Source: Diphasiastrum complanatum
Taxonomy: Eukaryota > Streptophyta > Lycopodiopsida > Lycopodiales > Lycopodiaceae
Assembly (NCBI GenBank): GCA_029204225.1
Contig: CM055095.1
Coordinates: 65,782,250-65,846,249, forward strand
Length of the DNA stretch: 64,000 bases
Reading direction: 5' to 3'
The translations under genes and the position numbers were made by a program. Below the pieces are notes generated by a model. That model saw only the letters and a program-made list of their open reading frames with translations, was not told where the DNA came from and made no database searches. Below are positions 11,601 through 23,558 of this stretch, one piece after another (within the stretch, counting starts at the first letter, position 1; each line of letters opens with the position of its first letter).

Positions 11601-13298
11601 ATGGTGAGCTTTGAAGAACTGGAGAAGGCCAGATCTGCAAACTTCCGGCTTAAGCAAGCACAAGAACTTACCATCTTGGCAGCCGCAGATGTTGCCTGCG
11701 TGAAGTCTTTTACTGGCAGGTGGAAAATCATAAAAACTAAGCTAAAACTGTTACCAGTCCAAATTACAGAGCTTTCAAACTCTGCTTTCTTCGAGGAAAA
11801 CATCCTGTCTAAGGAACTGTTGGAGTCTCTTGTATGCAGCCTAGAAGAAGCTCGTCAGCTGGCAAAACTTTGCACAGATTTGACATATGGGGGTAAGTTG
11901 CGAATGCAGAGTAACCTTGACGCCTTGACCATGAAGTTGAGCCTCTATCTTGGGGACTGTCAGCTCATGATCAACAGTGAGATGCTAAAAGAAACTGCTC
12001 CAAACTTTTCCAAGACGTCTCAGGGAGCTGGAAAACAGACACTAAAATGCATGGTGAAGAACCTTCTTGCCCGGCTTCAGATTGGAAGCATAGATTCCAA
12101 ACTGAAGGCCCTCAATGCTTTGATTGAACTAATGAATGAGGATGATAAGAATGTCCTCCTTGTGGCATCACAGCAAGGAGCCTCTCTGTTGGTTCGGTTA
12201 TTAGAAGCCAGCGTACCTGTTATGAGAGAAAGAGCAGCAGTGGCAGTTTGCAGTTTGCTTTCTAATGATTATTGCGAGGATCATATAGTGATGGAGGAAG
12301 CACTTGCCCCATTGGTTAGGCTTCTCGAGTCAGGGAGCTCTCTTGCAAATGAGAAATCCAGCGTAAGCCTTCAATGCTTGACGCACACGCCAGAGCATGC
12401 ACGTTCTATTGTTTCACAGGGAGGAATTCCTGCTTTGCTAACAATTTGCAGGGGTGGAACACCTGTTGCACAGGCTGCAGCTGCTGGAACTCTACGCAAT
12501 CTATGTGGTTTTTCAGAGGCCATAGAAATCATGCTCGAGGCGGGGGCAATTCCAACTCTGTTGCATCTTGTAAACTCTGGTACAACCGATGCTCAGGAAC
12601 ATGCTGCCGCAATTCTGCAAACTGTATCACACAACAGTGAGCCAATTACAAGACTTATAGCTAGCGAAGGTGGGATTGTACCAGTTTTGAGATACTTGGC
12701 CACGGCTGATGTCATTTCTGGCCAAGAATCAGGAATCGGAATCGTTCAGAATTTGGCTGCGTTTGTAGGTAACATTGAAGCCCTTCTTTGTGCAGGCATA
12801 GTGCAGCAGCTACCTGGGCTGCTAACAAGCTGCTCTCCTGCTGTTCAGCAAGCAACAGCAGTTATTGTGTGCGATCTAGTCATAACAGCAGACACTATAA
12901 AGGCCATTGGAGAAGCAGGATGCATACCTCCTTTGCTGAAAATGCTAGATGCCAAGACACGCACAGCGCAAGAGTATGCCATGCGTGCCTTGGCAAGTCT
13001 TCTCCCATATGAAAATAACCTAAAGATTTTTCTTACTCAGGAAAATGGCATTTCCAGAATCTTGGAATTGCTGGATCCCCTATACCACCTTGCTGCAAGA
13101 CAGTCTGCGGTGTGGGCACTTACCACTCTTGCTGGGAGTAGCAGCAAATGCAGGAAGCAGATCATATCTGCAGGAGTCTATTACTCACTGGAAAGGTTGG
13201 CTGAGACAGATTTGCCTAGCGCCAAGAAACTGCTTGAGCGTTTGGAACGGGGAAGGCTGCGCAACCTATTCAAGAGATTGGATCTCTCAGAATGGTGA
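11601..13298 (+). CDS. ARM-repeat superfamily protein, 565 aa, single exon
   Basis: The protein has an N-terminal helical region (about residues 1-140, with LEEARQLAKLC near 81-91) and then a run of armadillo repeats from about 150 to 540, visible as repeated G-A/G-IPxLLxLL helices (GGIPALLTIC 274-283, AGAIPTLLHLV 314-324, AGCIPPLLKML 439-449). It ends in the basic helix AKKLLERLERGRLRNLF. This layout resembles plant U-box-type ARM proteins without the U-box, which act as soluble scaffolds; the partner is unknown. The start is chosen because an in-frame TGA lies at 11595-11597, and the frame is open throughout. A candidate AATAAA polyadenylation signal is at 13479-13484. It is the only apparently intact gene in the window. 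Confidence 0.88.
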   Translation: MVSFEELEKARSANFRLKQAQELTILAAADVACVKSFTGRWKIIKTKLKLLPVQITELSNSAFFEENILSKELLESLVCSLEEARQLAKLCTDLTYGGKLRMQSNLDALTMKLSLYLGDCQLMINSEMLKETAPNFSKTSQGAGKQTLKCMVKNLLARLQIGSIDSKLKALNALIELMNEDDKNVLLVASQQGASLLVRLLEASVPVMRERAAVAVCSLLSNDYCEDHIVMEEALAPLVRLLESGSSLANEKSSVSLQCLTHTPEHARSIVSQGGIPALLTICRGGTPVAQAAAAGTLRNLCGFSEAIEIMLEAGAIPTLLHLVNSGTTDAQEHAAAILQTVSHNSEPITRLIASEGGIVPVLRYLATADVISGQESGIGIVQNLAAFVGNIEALLCAGIVQQLPGLLTSCSPAVQQATAVIVCDLVITADTIKAIGEAGCIPPLLKMLDAKTRTAQEYAMRALASLLPYENNLKIFLTQENGISRILELLDPLYHLAARQSAVWALTTLAGSSSKCRKQIISAGVYYSLERLAETDLPSAKKLLERLERGRLRNLFKRLDLSEW

Positions 13299-14275
13299 AG
13301 AAAATTTTGGGTTTTGTGGCCTTCCTTGCTTGCTGATCTGATCTGATCCTCTTCTGAAAGGCTCATACCAAAATGCTGATGGTGTATAAAACCTATGCAA
13401 AGTTAGGTAATGAGCTCCGTCATGAGAACGAGAGGTTCTTTTTCACCTTAAAGTGCACCATCCTCTCCTTGCCATCAGAATAAATCACAGAAGGGATCTT
13501 GCCCTATGTTCAGAAATTCTTTGAGTTGCTTGGTGTGCTTGATGCACAGTTTATGCCATGAAAACAAAATGCTTGCCATTAGGGTTGTAGCTCTCCCTTC
13601 ATTTCTTGAGACTATTGAAGAAGAGCACATGAACACCTCCTACTATCCACATTTCTGTGGTCCATTGGATTAAAATTTGACAAACAAACCAAATTTTGAA
13701 TGCTGGTGTCTAACTACAATATACCAGTTTAGTTTTCTTAATAGCATAGTTCTTAAGGTAGTAGAAATTCTTCATATTCTTTATCCATTCCATTTGCAAT
13801 AGCTTTAATAAAGCATTTGCTCATTCATTAGCAATGTCTGAAATGTTCAGAGTCTAGAACTTGTGCCAAAATTGGTGATCTAAATTCAGGTTGCTTTGTG
13901 CTCTTCTCTGCAGTCTACCCTTTGATTTCTCATTTATGAAGTTTTGAGTTCAATGCACTCAGAATGGGAGTGGATACTCGAGTTGTCAGCTGTTGTAGTA
14001 GGCTTGAGCTTTGAAATTATTCTGCCAATGTAGACCACACTTCTTGTTGTGTAACATGTAAAGGCTAAATCAGCAAGGGGTGATAGGGAGCAAGGTGCAC
14101 TCTTTTCTAGTTTTGTTCACTGCGTTTTGCTCTTCCCTCACTATATATAGGCTTGCAATTGAAACATTTTTCTTCTTCAGTCACTATAGGCTTCCTTTCA
14201 GATTGAAAGGTTTCATATTGTAGTAATATCCATTGGTTTTATGTACTATGGAAGGAGCCGGCAGGACGTGCCATT
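13299..14275. other. 3' flank of the ARM gene
   Basis: Contains the AATAAA candidate at 13479-13484. Beyond that, nothing coding is recognised until the gypsy fragment begins. Confidence 0.5.
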
Positions 14276-15533
14276 TTGCGTGTTGAACTCTGGCAGGAGT
14301 TACTCTACGCTAAGGAATCCAAGTGTGAATTCTTTAAGCATGAGCTGGTTTATCTTAGTCATAAGATCGTTGTTTATGGGATCAAGATTGACGAGGATAA
14401 AATCACAATAGTGGTTGATTGGCGGATTCCAAAAACTGTGAGGCAAGTTAAATCAGTTTTAGGACTTACGGTTTTCTTTAGAAAATCTATTGAGGATTAT
14501 GGTAAGGTAGCAGCTCCGCTCAATAATCTGACAAAAGGGATTGTCAATAAAAAGAACAAGAGGAATCAACCTAGTCCGCCTATTGTATGGAACGAGGAAT
14601 TGAATCGGTGTTTTGAGAAACTTAAAAGTTTGATTGTTTCAGCTCCCCTGTTACAAATTGCATATATAGATTTACCTTATGTCGTGAGAACTGACGCAAG
14701 TGATACTGCAATTTGAGCGGTTCTTTTACAAATGGATAGGCCACATTTGAAAGCAAAAAATTCAATGGTCCTCAGTTGTGTTATACTACGTAGGAAAATG
14801 AATTATTTGCAGTTATCCATGCACTTAAAACCTGGAGACACTACTCTACTTGTATGGTAGTAAGTTTATAGTGTACACGGATCACCAGTATCTTAAGTAT
14901 TTTTGCAATCAACATGATCTTCGGGGGAGGAAAGCTCAAGGGGTTGAATTGATGCAAGAGTTCGATCATGAAATCCGTTATATAAGAGGCAGCTCAAATC
15001 AAGTTGTGGATGCTCTTAGTCGGATTGGTGAACTGAACAAGTTGTCATTCACCCAAATTTCTATAGATCTATATCTTTCGATGAGAGAAAAATATGAAAC
15101 CAATTCCCATTTTGGTCGTACTTGGAACATTGTTCGGCAGATCGGAAGAAATGAGGACAATGTTGAGTCGGGTTCACGGGGGACTCAACTAACAAAGAAA
15201 GATAAGAAAATAGTGGAACAATTTACCATTCGAGATGGATTGCTGTTTTGGAATAAGAAAGTTTGTGTGCCTGGAGATGATGAGTTCAAACGCAAGATTT
15301 TGTTTGAATGTCATGACATACCTTGTGCAGGACATCCCAGTATACACGAGACTCTTGACTTGGTCAGAAGAGAGTTTTATTGGCCAAAACTCAAGCCACA
15401 CATCGAGTCATATGTGATTAAATGCAAGCGTTGTCAACTAGCAAAGGCCGAACGCCTTAAGGCTGGTGGTTTGTTGGATCCGTTGGATATCCTTGCCAAG
15501 AGATGGGAAAATATATTGATGGATTTTAGAGTA
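14276..15533 (+). pseudogene. Ty3/gypsy pol fragment: RT thumb, RNase H and integrase zinc domain
   Basis: The first piece (14276-14716) is the end of RT: ELLYAKESKCEFF, VYLSHKIVVYGIKIDEDK, then LGLTVFFRKSIEDYG and PLLQIAYIDLPYVVRTDASD. A stop and frameshift separate it from 14850 onward, where RNase H continues (IVYTDHQYLKYF, VVDALSRI). The HHCC integrase zinc domain follows (CHDIPCAGHPSIHETL, YVIKCKRCQLAKAE). Coding homology stops at WENILMDF, right at the first catalytic aspartate of the integrase core, where an LTR-like repeat begins. Gag, protease and the RT catalytic box are missing. Confidence 0.85.
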
Positions 15534-16300
<767 letters not shown>

Positions 16301-16385
16301 ACTAGCGAGAGAATAAACATAGAATCTCAAGTACACCATGGATGAAGAAGAGTGTCTATTTTCTTTTTGGTCTGTCAGCTGATGT

Positions 16386-16826
16386 TTGTGGAGCAAGTTT
16401 CATCTACGCATTGTTCTCCCTGCAGAGAATGCTCCGATAGCTAAAAGAGTAGTGAAAGAATCCACAGTTTCTCCACTTGATATGATCGCTCACAGAATCA
16501 ACCAAAGAAAGAACTACGATTTGTGGATTGACGGAAGTTTGTATCCATTGGATCCGAGCTCGATGCAAGCTTCACAATTCCAATCCATCACACCAATAAT
16601 AAAGTTTTTGTGTGACGGAGAAAACGGTTTACTGGGTTATTGTGAAAGATTGACGACTTATGTTATTGCAAACTCGGCTCAAAAAATACAGAGTCTAGAA
16701 TGTATGTTAAATGGTTTGCTTGCTGACTATAGAGAAAAAGAGACCACATTATTACAAACAAAAGAAGATAATGCACGTTTCCATAATATTATGTTAAATT
16801 TAAATGCAAGTAATGATCAATTCTGA
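16386..16826 (+). CDS. Unrecognised 146-aa open frame, coiled-coil-like
   Basis: I do not recognise a family. The second half (AQKIQSLECMLNGLLADYRE and on) is rich in charged and leucine/isoleucine positions, suggesting a coiled coil. After its TGA the same frame continues for about 30 codons of similar composition (VVQTLRISNDQLKEETR), so the stop may be a lesion in a longer protein. Neighbours are transposon fragments, so a retroelement accessory frame is as likely as a host gene. Confidence 0.25.
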   Translation: MWSKFHLRIVLPAENAPIAKRVVKESTVSPLDMIAHRINQRKNYDLWIDGSLYPLDPSSMQASQFQSITPIIKFLCDGENGLLGYCERLTTYVIANSAQKIQSLECMLNGLLADYREKETTLLQTKEDNARFHNIMLNLNASNDQF

Positions 16827-17207
16827 CAAGTTGTTCAGACATTACGTATATCAAATGACCAGTTAAAAGAAGAAACTCGCATACTAGATAAGAAATTAAA
16901 AAGAAACAATTGAAAAAGAATTCTGAAGGACATTGATGAGCTTTCGCTAAATGGAGGCCAACGGAGAAAAAAGATTCAAATCCAATCCACCGGTTGCAGA
17001 TGGATCCTGATGGCCTTTGGGTAGGAAGCTGTTAAAGACATCCCACCAATTCACTGTGGCTAGCATCACCTAGCAAGGGTGTTGAGCCCACTATACTTGA
17101 TTTACCACTAGGAGCTGATGGGAAACTAGAGACTCTGGGTCCGTCGTCGTATGGGGACCATACTACCCCGTGGTAGTCGCCAGTGTTAGCTGATATTTTC
17201 GCACAGA

Positions 17208-17868
17208 AACTCGGGCTAATATTGAAGCTTAAGTTCGCAATAACTGAAAAAATTGGCATGTAAAACCCAATTATTAGAGAAAAATTGGCACAAATTTGCC
17301 TTAGAATTGGGCCCCAGCCTGCCCCTAAAGTGGCTAGACATAGTTTAAAAATAAGAAATTGACTCTTTTTTTTTAAACCGTCAAAAATATTTTGTGGTCA
17401 ATTTCTGTAAAGACCGAGCCAAAATTGTCAGTCAGCCTAGAATTGGGTCCTAGCCCGCCCTAAATGAGGCTAGAGAAAAGTTTGTGGCCTTAGAAGTGGC
17501 CTATGATAATGTTTTGTTTTGGCCAGTTGTAAAAAGAGTCGGTATGAAAATGCTACCATGTCCAAATTTGGTTTTACTAATATATGGTTGCCTAGTGCAT
17601 TTTCAGGGAAACCGTGTTGTCGTGGGAGCCCTAGTCATGAATGCCAAAAAAGTCAACTTCAATCAAAGAGCCATCAAAAAAAAATATTTATTGGGCAAAA
17701 ACCAAACTGTGAATTATAAGCAATACTAAAAACTTGCAGAAACCCTAACGGGTAAAATCGGACAAATTACGGAAAAAGGGCAAAGTATGCAAATCAGTCG
17801 ATAATCCCGAGAAACCAAAAGCCAAGGGCCGGCGGGCCGTACCTGCTACAAAGAAAAGGAAAATCCTT
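17208..17868 (+). repeat. Left arm of a ~660-bp inverted repeat (LTR-like)
   Basis: This arm is the reverse complement, with scattered substitutions and small indels, of 21693-22357. Shared landmarks include CTAATATTGAA at the outer side, GTGCATTTTCAGGGAAACCG, and GGCGGGCC near the inner side. A ~40-bp element (TAGAATTGGG ... GGCTAGA) occurs twice within the arm, at about 17301 and 17438. Downstream of the inner side, at 18060 and 18192, are PBS-like AACATTGGTGC motifs, so I read the arm as part of a gypsy-type LTR. Confidence 0.8.
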
Positions 17869-18054
17869 ACAGTCATACTTCTGAGAGCCTGGAAAACTCT
17901 CATTGGCTCAGGAGCATGGGGTAACAGAGGAAGCCCTTAGGATTGGATGTGGCAGGACCTCTGTTACTCACGTAGGGCATAACCACCATCAGTAGTGGTG
18001 CCCCTTGACTTTTTTAGGACGTTTTGGCTGGACCAATCCCCTATCAAAAATTGC

Positions 18055-18225
18055 CCTAACATTGGTGCATCTGTCGGGAGGAATTTGATAATGGGCTATT
18101 GTTTGAAGGGCGATTATCTATATGTAGGGCTGTGGACTGTACAGATTAGCCATTTGCGGGTTGCTTATGTTATTTGACCCGCCAGACGCTTAACATTGGT
18201 GCGTCTGCTGAGAGTGACTTGATAA
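18055..18225 (+). other. Duplicated LTR/PBS-junction-like motif
   Basis: TAACATTGGTGCATCTGTCG at about 18059 and TAACATTGGTGCGTCTGCTG at about 18191 are near-duplicates, each followed by a GA-rich stretch ending ACTTGATAA or ATTTGATAA. TTGGTGC after AACA resembles the primer-binding junction of Athila-like gypsy elements. The ~40 bases before the first copy (GGCTGGACCAATCCCC and on) recur inverted at 20228-20268. Interpretation is tentative. Confidence 0.4.
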
Positions 18226-18589
18226 GAACTAGCTGAAGCTTGAGAGACTTCAAAAAAACTAACGGAGGAGATCCAGAAACAAAGAAAGAAGAAATACGAC
18301 AGTCATATAAAAAAATGTGATCTTAAAACTGATGATTAGGCGCTGATATATGACAGTCGCCATCAAAAGTTCCTTGGAAAACTCCATATGCAATGGCTTG
18401 GAGAGTAGTCATGCTAGCAATGATCTACAAATTTCACGTGTCTAAAATTGTATGTGTTGAGAACGATTCTACTGTTTAGACTGTCAGCCACACACTAACA
18501 CCTTAGTGCTAGCTACTTGAGTAGTGTTGAATGTTGTTTTGAAAGACAATTATTAGGTCAAAGTGGTTAGCATCGCACTATAGCAAGAC

Positions 18590-18822
18590 TTGCTATCAGT
18601 GGCAAGAATAGTTGATGCAAGGATGCGTACGACGTTCTCAGACGAAGCATGCAACATTGTTGATGCAAGTACCAGTACCCTGTTCACTCAAGGCAGAAGA
18701 AAAGACAATTTGTATCACTTGAAGGTACGCATGCCTACAGATCAAGTGCATCAGACTCATGGTGATTCGCCAGACACTCTATGGCACAAGAGACTATGCC
18801 ATATGAATTCAATGGGCGAATG
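18590..18822 (+). pseudogene. Ty1/copia GAG-pre-integrase fragment
   Basis: The frame carries RRKDNLYHLKVR, then DTLWHKRLCHMNSMGE. LWHxRLxHxN is the signature of the GAG-pre-integrase zinc segment of copia polyproteins. Homology stops at GE, where TTTCG-type repeats begin. No other pol domain adjoins. Confidence 0.75.
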
Positions 18823-18889
18823 CTTTCGCTTCGTGTTTCACTTTGCTTCGCTTCGCGATCACTTGGCTATTTGCGTAAATCAACTTCAG

Positions 18890-19145
18890 AGCTCACTTAA
18901 GTTTCATTTCGTTTCGTTTCGTTTCATTTTGTCTTGTTTCGTTTCGTCTCGTCTTGTCTCGTTACAGAGTTTGATTGATCTTTTCGTGAATTCTTCTTTG
19001 TCGTCTAGTTTTGATTCGTTTTGTTTCGTTTCACGATCTCTATGCTTCCAGCATGAATCAATGTCAGAGCTCGTTTAAGTTTCGCTTCGCTTCGTTTTGT
19101 TTCGTTTTCGTCTAGATTTCGTCTCGTTTCATTTCGTTGTGTTAC
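18890..19145. repeat. Imperfect (TTTCG)n pentanucleotide repeats
   Basis: Three blocks of TTTCG/TCTCG/TTTTG pentamers (about 18893-18962, 19015-19035 and 19077-19140) separated by a related unit, TTGATTGAT...CGTGAATT, that recurs near 19150. The repeat directly abuts copia coding sequence. Confidence 0.75.
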
Positions 19146-21692
19146 AAAGCCTGATTGATTTAGCACGAATTATTCTTGAACAAAAATAATTCGAGTTTCG
19201 TGAAATTGTTCACGAATCATTCGAGATTTTTTTTTTATCAGTTTGTCGTCAGAGTTCTAGCTGAAATTTGCATTTTTTGAGTGCGATTTTTCGCATCAGA
19301 CACACACACACAACCACACACCTCTGAAACCTAAAAAAGATCACCATGTTCACAATTGGCAATGTAATGATACTAGACAACTCAATCAACAATACATTGC
19401 ACTCATTCCAGCCAACCACGTTATAAACTGAACTTCTCAACACATTGAAATGTATCAAACCATCATCCTCAAACATTGAGGAAGTTTGAGTTCAAAAATG
19501 GCCGCATATCAATTCGTGCCAAGATCTCTTTTGCATTTTGTCACTATTTTCAACCAATATCTTTGAATCACTATAACTTTTTAGTAGTAGCTCAGAAGTA
19601 TGACATGTAAAATATCATTGGAAAGCGCTCGACAAGCGCTTTCCAACACATTAATTTCGTCGCATTTTGATATGGAAATCAAAAGTTATGCCATTTTTAG
19701 TGTAGACGCAAAATGTGACTCAAAGAACTAACGTTACGTTAAAGCCACTATGTCAAGAAACTATTGGGCCACATGTACAAAAGAAGTGAAGAAAAGTAAA
19801 TAAAAAATAAAAAAGCAATCTTCAAAAGAGGCCCTTTTTGTGTTTAAACTTCCTCTAATGCATCTTAACCTCCAAGCAAACATTCATTCAGCCACCAAAT
19901 ACAAACCATTTCAAGGAGCAGAACACAACCCCCATCAATTGACAAGCAATTACCTAACAATGGCCATCCTGCAAAGACAACAAACATGAGACAAGGGTGA
20001 CAATCACCTTCCAATTTCCCAACAAGCCATCCTCAAACGAGCCACTAACATCCAATCAAGGTAACTAGTATGCAAGTAACTAACATCCCACAATCAACTC
20101 ACAACATCTAACATGCAACCATGTAACTCACTCAAACAAACAAGTATGGAAGTGAGTAACCTCAAAGTAGGACTAACATCACTCTCAAGCAATCACCAAT
20201 GAGCAACCAACCTCCAAGCAACTCACTTGTTAGGGCAATTTTTGGCAGGAGATTGGTCCAGTCAAATCCTCATAGCCTGATCAACGATGAACTAAGAAAA
20301 ATCATTCATCTTTGCCTCCTCATAATAAAGCATTCTCATCATACTGAAAGAATTCCCTTTCGAAACAATTTGGACCCTCATAAAATACTTGATAAAGAAA
20401 TTGATAGAAATTGATGAAGTGATAATGGGGCCTCTCGTGATCTCATATTGAACTCGTTCTAAGTCACTCTCAAGCAATTCATGATGTGGAAATTATGTAT
20501 CCTTAAAGAATTAAACTCCTCTCAATGAACTGATATTGGATATCTCAAAACGTTTACATACAACCTCTCATTCATACAAATCCAATTCAAAATCACAAAT
20601 TCTATTTATGAAACTTGATCTCAATACCTACTCCTCATGATGAAGTTTATTGGAGATTTAAGGACTAGCAATGAAGCAAGTGTCACTCCTCAAGATTGGA
20701 ACTTGTAAAAAGTAATGAAAGTTATCTCATTGAAGGAACTCTATGAAACTCTCAAGCAAATTGGTGAAATGATATGACATCCTTCCCATCACACATACCT
20801 CGTAATCCACACCCCTCTAATTATTCAAAACATAGATGGGGTGATACAATGCATGATCGTACAAAGGAAGCTTTTGATAATATCCATCTCATACATGATG
20901 CCCTGATAATAAGCAAATATCAAAGGGGGCAATGAATGGTCAAGAGCATGAGATCTCAAAAATCAATCCATTGGATACATCTACCACTCAACGATGAACC
21001 TTCCATGCAAACAAGCTCTAACGATACAAGGCAATCCCAAACTAAAACCACTAAATCATGCCCAAACCCACACAATTACAAGGAATGCACTAACTCTTTA
21101 ATAGATTAGAAAGAAGACAATCACAACTAAAGATCACACTCAACACATTATTGCAACAAGGATCCAAAACTACTCATACTCAAAATTATCAACTCACAAA
21201 AATACCAACTCTCAACATCATCTCACTATCACATCATTATCCAACTATCAACTCCAACTCATTATCCAATTATCATCCAACTATACTCCACTCTCAAATT
21301 ACTAACTCACAAAAGCACTAACTTTTTAAATACAAGGAGTTGGCTCCTTCTTATAGGAAATTCCAATGCATCCCCTTCACAATGCCATCTTGCCATTCTT
21401 CATGCCCTTCAAGCCCTCTTTGCCATTTGTCCTCAACCCATTTGATAGTACACCTAGTGGCCTCCATAAGAGAGTGGAGGAGTGGTGCATTCAAGGCTCT
21501 CTTCCAAAACTAGCCAAGATGCCCTCTTAGTCAAAAGCTAGAGAAAATATCTTTTAGGCCCTCTAGGTCCTAAAGTCTTGTTTACATTTATTATCTAAAA
21601 GGTGGGTGAGGACTTTTGTCAAGCCCCTACTCCACCTAAGGTGCCCTCCATTTCCTTGGTCCTTGGTCCTTTGTTTCTTTTAGCCCTTCATT
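19146..21692. other. Gene-free, A/C-rich and G-poor DNA between the inverted arms
   Basis: No domain recognised. From about 19850 to 21320 the plus strand is strongly A/C-rich; bases 21162-21314 contain no G at all. The segment 21330-21690 has a TATA-like CTTATAGG and may be LTR sequence. Confidence 0.45.
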
Positions 21693-22357
21693 TGATTTTT
21701 CTTTTCTTTGTAGCATGTATGGCCCGCCAGCCCTTGGCTTTTGGTTTCTTGGGATTACCGACTGATTTGCGTATTTTGCCCATTTCCCGTAGTTCGCCCA
21801 ATTTTACCTGTAAGGGTTTCTGCAAGTTTTCAATATTGCCCATAATTCATGGCTTGGATTTTGCCCAATAAATATTTTTCTTTGATAGCTCTTTGACTGA
21901 AGTTGACTTTTTCGGCATTCATGACTAGGGCTCCCATGACAACACGGTTTCCCTGAAAATGCACTAGGCAACAACATATTAGGAAAACCAACTCTATACA
22001 TGGTAGGATTCTAGCACGGCTATGCCGGCTATTTTGACAACTGGCCAAAAAGCCGTAAAAACTTTATCACAGGCCATTTCTAAGGCCGCAAACTTTTCTC
22101 TAGCCTCATTTAGGGCGGGCTGGGACCCAATTCTAGGTGGACCGGCATATTTGGCTGTCTTTACAAAAATTGACCACAAAATATTTTTGACGGGTTTTTT
22201 GAAAAGTCAATTTCTTACTTTTAAACTGTGTCTAGCCACTTTAGGGGCGGGCTGGGACCTAGCCTAAGGCAAATGTGTGCCGATTTTTCTCTAATAATCG
22301 GGTTTTACATGTCAGTTTTTTCAATTATTGCAAACTTAAATTTCAATATTAGACCAA
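21693..22357 (-). repeat. Right arm of the ~660-bp inverted repeat
   Basis: Reverse complement of 17208-17868 with divergence of roughly one base in six by eye. The two arms are separated by ~3.8 kb. Read on the minus strand it has the same paired TAGAATTGGG/AGCCCGCCC elements as the left arm. Because the enclosed DNA is a patchwork, two LTRs in opposite orientation are more likely than the TIRs of one DNA transposon. Confidence 0.8.
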
Positions 22358-23558
22358 TTTTTTTTTTTTTTTTTATTTTAGACATTCAACTTATACTCTC
22401 TAAGAACCGATTCAACAGGGAATAACCATCTAGCCTCTCTGTACCGAATCTTCTCTCAAGCCCTTGATTGTGACAATAGTCCATGTAGGACAGCTTACTG
22501 TCCTAAGATCCAATGTACCAGATAGTAGAAAGCACTGGTTCTCATCAATCTATAGAATCAATTAGGAAAAAATCGTCCTCACCTCCTATGGATGTGTGAG
22601 GCGTCACTCATCCTCACAAATTGGTTCGAGGTTTGATAAAGATAGTTGAAGTCATTTTCTTTTTTCTCCTTTTTTTCTTTTTACTTTTCTCTCAGTCTTT
22701 CTTTCTCTCTCTTTTCACGTTTTCTTTTTCTTCTTTTTACTTTTTCCTTACTTTTCATGTCCTAGTAGGGACCTTATGAAAGATGGTTTTCAATCAGTGG
22801 ATATAAAGAAGAATCTTCTTAGTTGTCTGATATCAATAGGTGGTACTGATTCAAATGTATACATTCGTTGCAGATCATCGATCCCATCTGATCCGACTTT
22901 ATGTACAAAGCATAAATTTCCTTCAGCAACTGTCTCAAATGGTCCACTATTCAAAGAAGTAGTGATGTTTCAAGCTTGTTATCTCACTATATGTAACCAT
23001 CATGTGGAGACTCCTGATTTTTTCTTTATCCGTCACATCCTGAAATTCTCCAACTGTCCAAGCAATCATGCTTTATCTTGGGCGATGGAGTCACTCCCCA
23101 CCCCACTGCACTGTTTCTGTTCTCACTTTTTCCTCTCTTACCCTCCCTTTTATGCTTCTGATCAAACACTCATGCCTATAGGAGAAAATATATAATGCCC
23201 TATGCAGCTCAAAGTATATGCAGAATGCAGGGGTATGGATGCATGAGACAACGGTCTTGCAATCAAATGACCAAGCACATTGTGCCTACATGATGCAATG
23301 CAGCGTGAGTGAATGGAGTCAAGTCAACTGAGATATCTGTAGATCACCGTTTATAGTGTCTATGAATCTCACATGTAGTAATAACAAATCCCATGCTGAA
23401 ACAATTTTTTTTTTAGTGGTATTTTAAAACAAGATAGAATGTTGACCAAAAAATAAATATAACAAAACCAGATCGGCAAAGTAAAGTCAAACTTATCATC
23501 CGTCGACTCCCCCATGTGAAATCAGGAATAAGGGTGTATTGTTCTCACCTTACCACAT
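22358..23558. other. Non-coding stretch with a polypyrimidine tract
   Basis: A pyrimidine-rich tract (T/C with few purines) spans about 22656-22760. An open frame of 139 codons at 22776-23195 has no recognisable motif. No gene can be supported. Confidence 0.4.

Noticed and set aside
12374-13366. Alternative frames overlapping the ARM gene
   Set aside because: Shadows of the 565-codon ARM frame, lacking motifs.
17484-17729. 81-codon frame conserved between the inverted arms as a possible protein
   Set aside because: The arms are conserved equally in more than one frame and include indels, as expected for DNA-level LTR homology.
17208-22357. Long terminal inverted repeats of a Mutator-like transposon
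   Set aside because: No transposase lies between the arms, the interior is a patchwork of unrelated debris, and PBS-like motifs fit LTRs better.
22776-23195. 139-codon open frame as a gene
   Set aside because: No family motif, coiled coil or neighbour support; composition resembles surrounding non-coding DNA.
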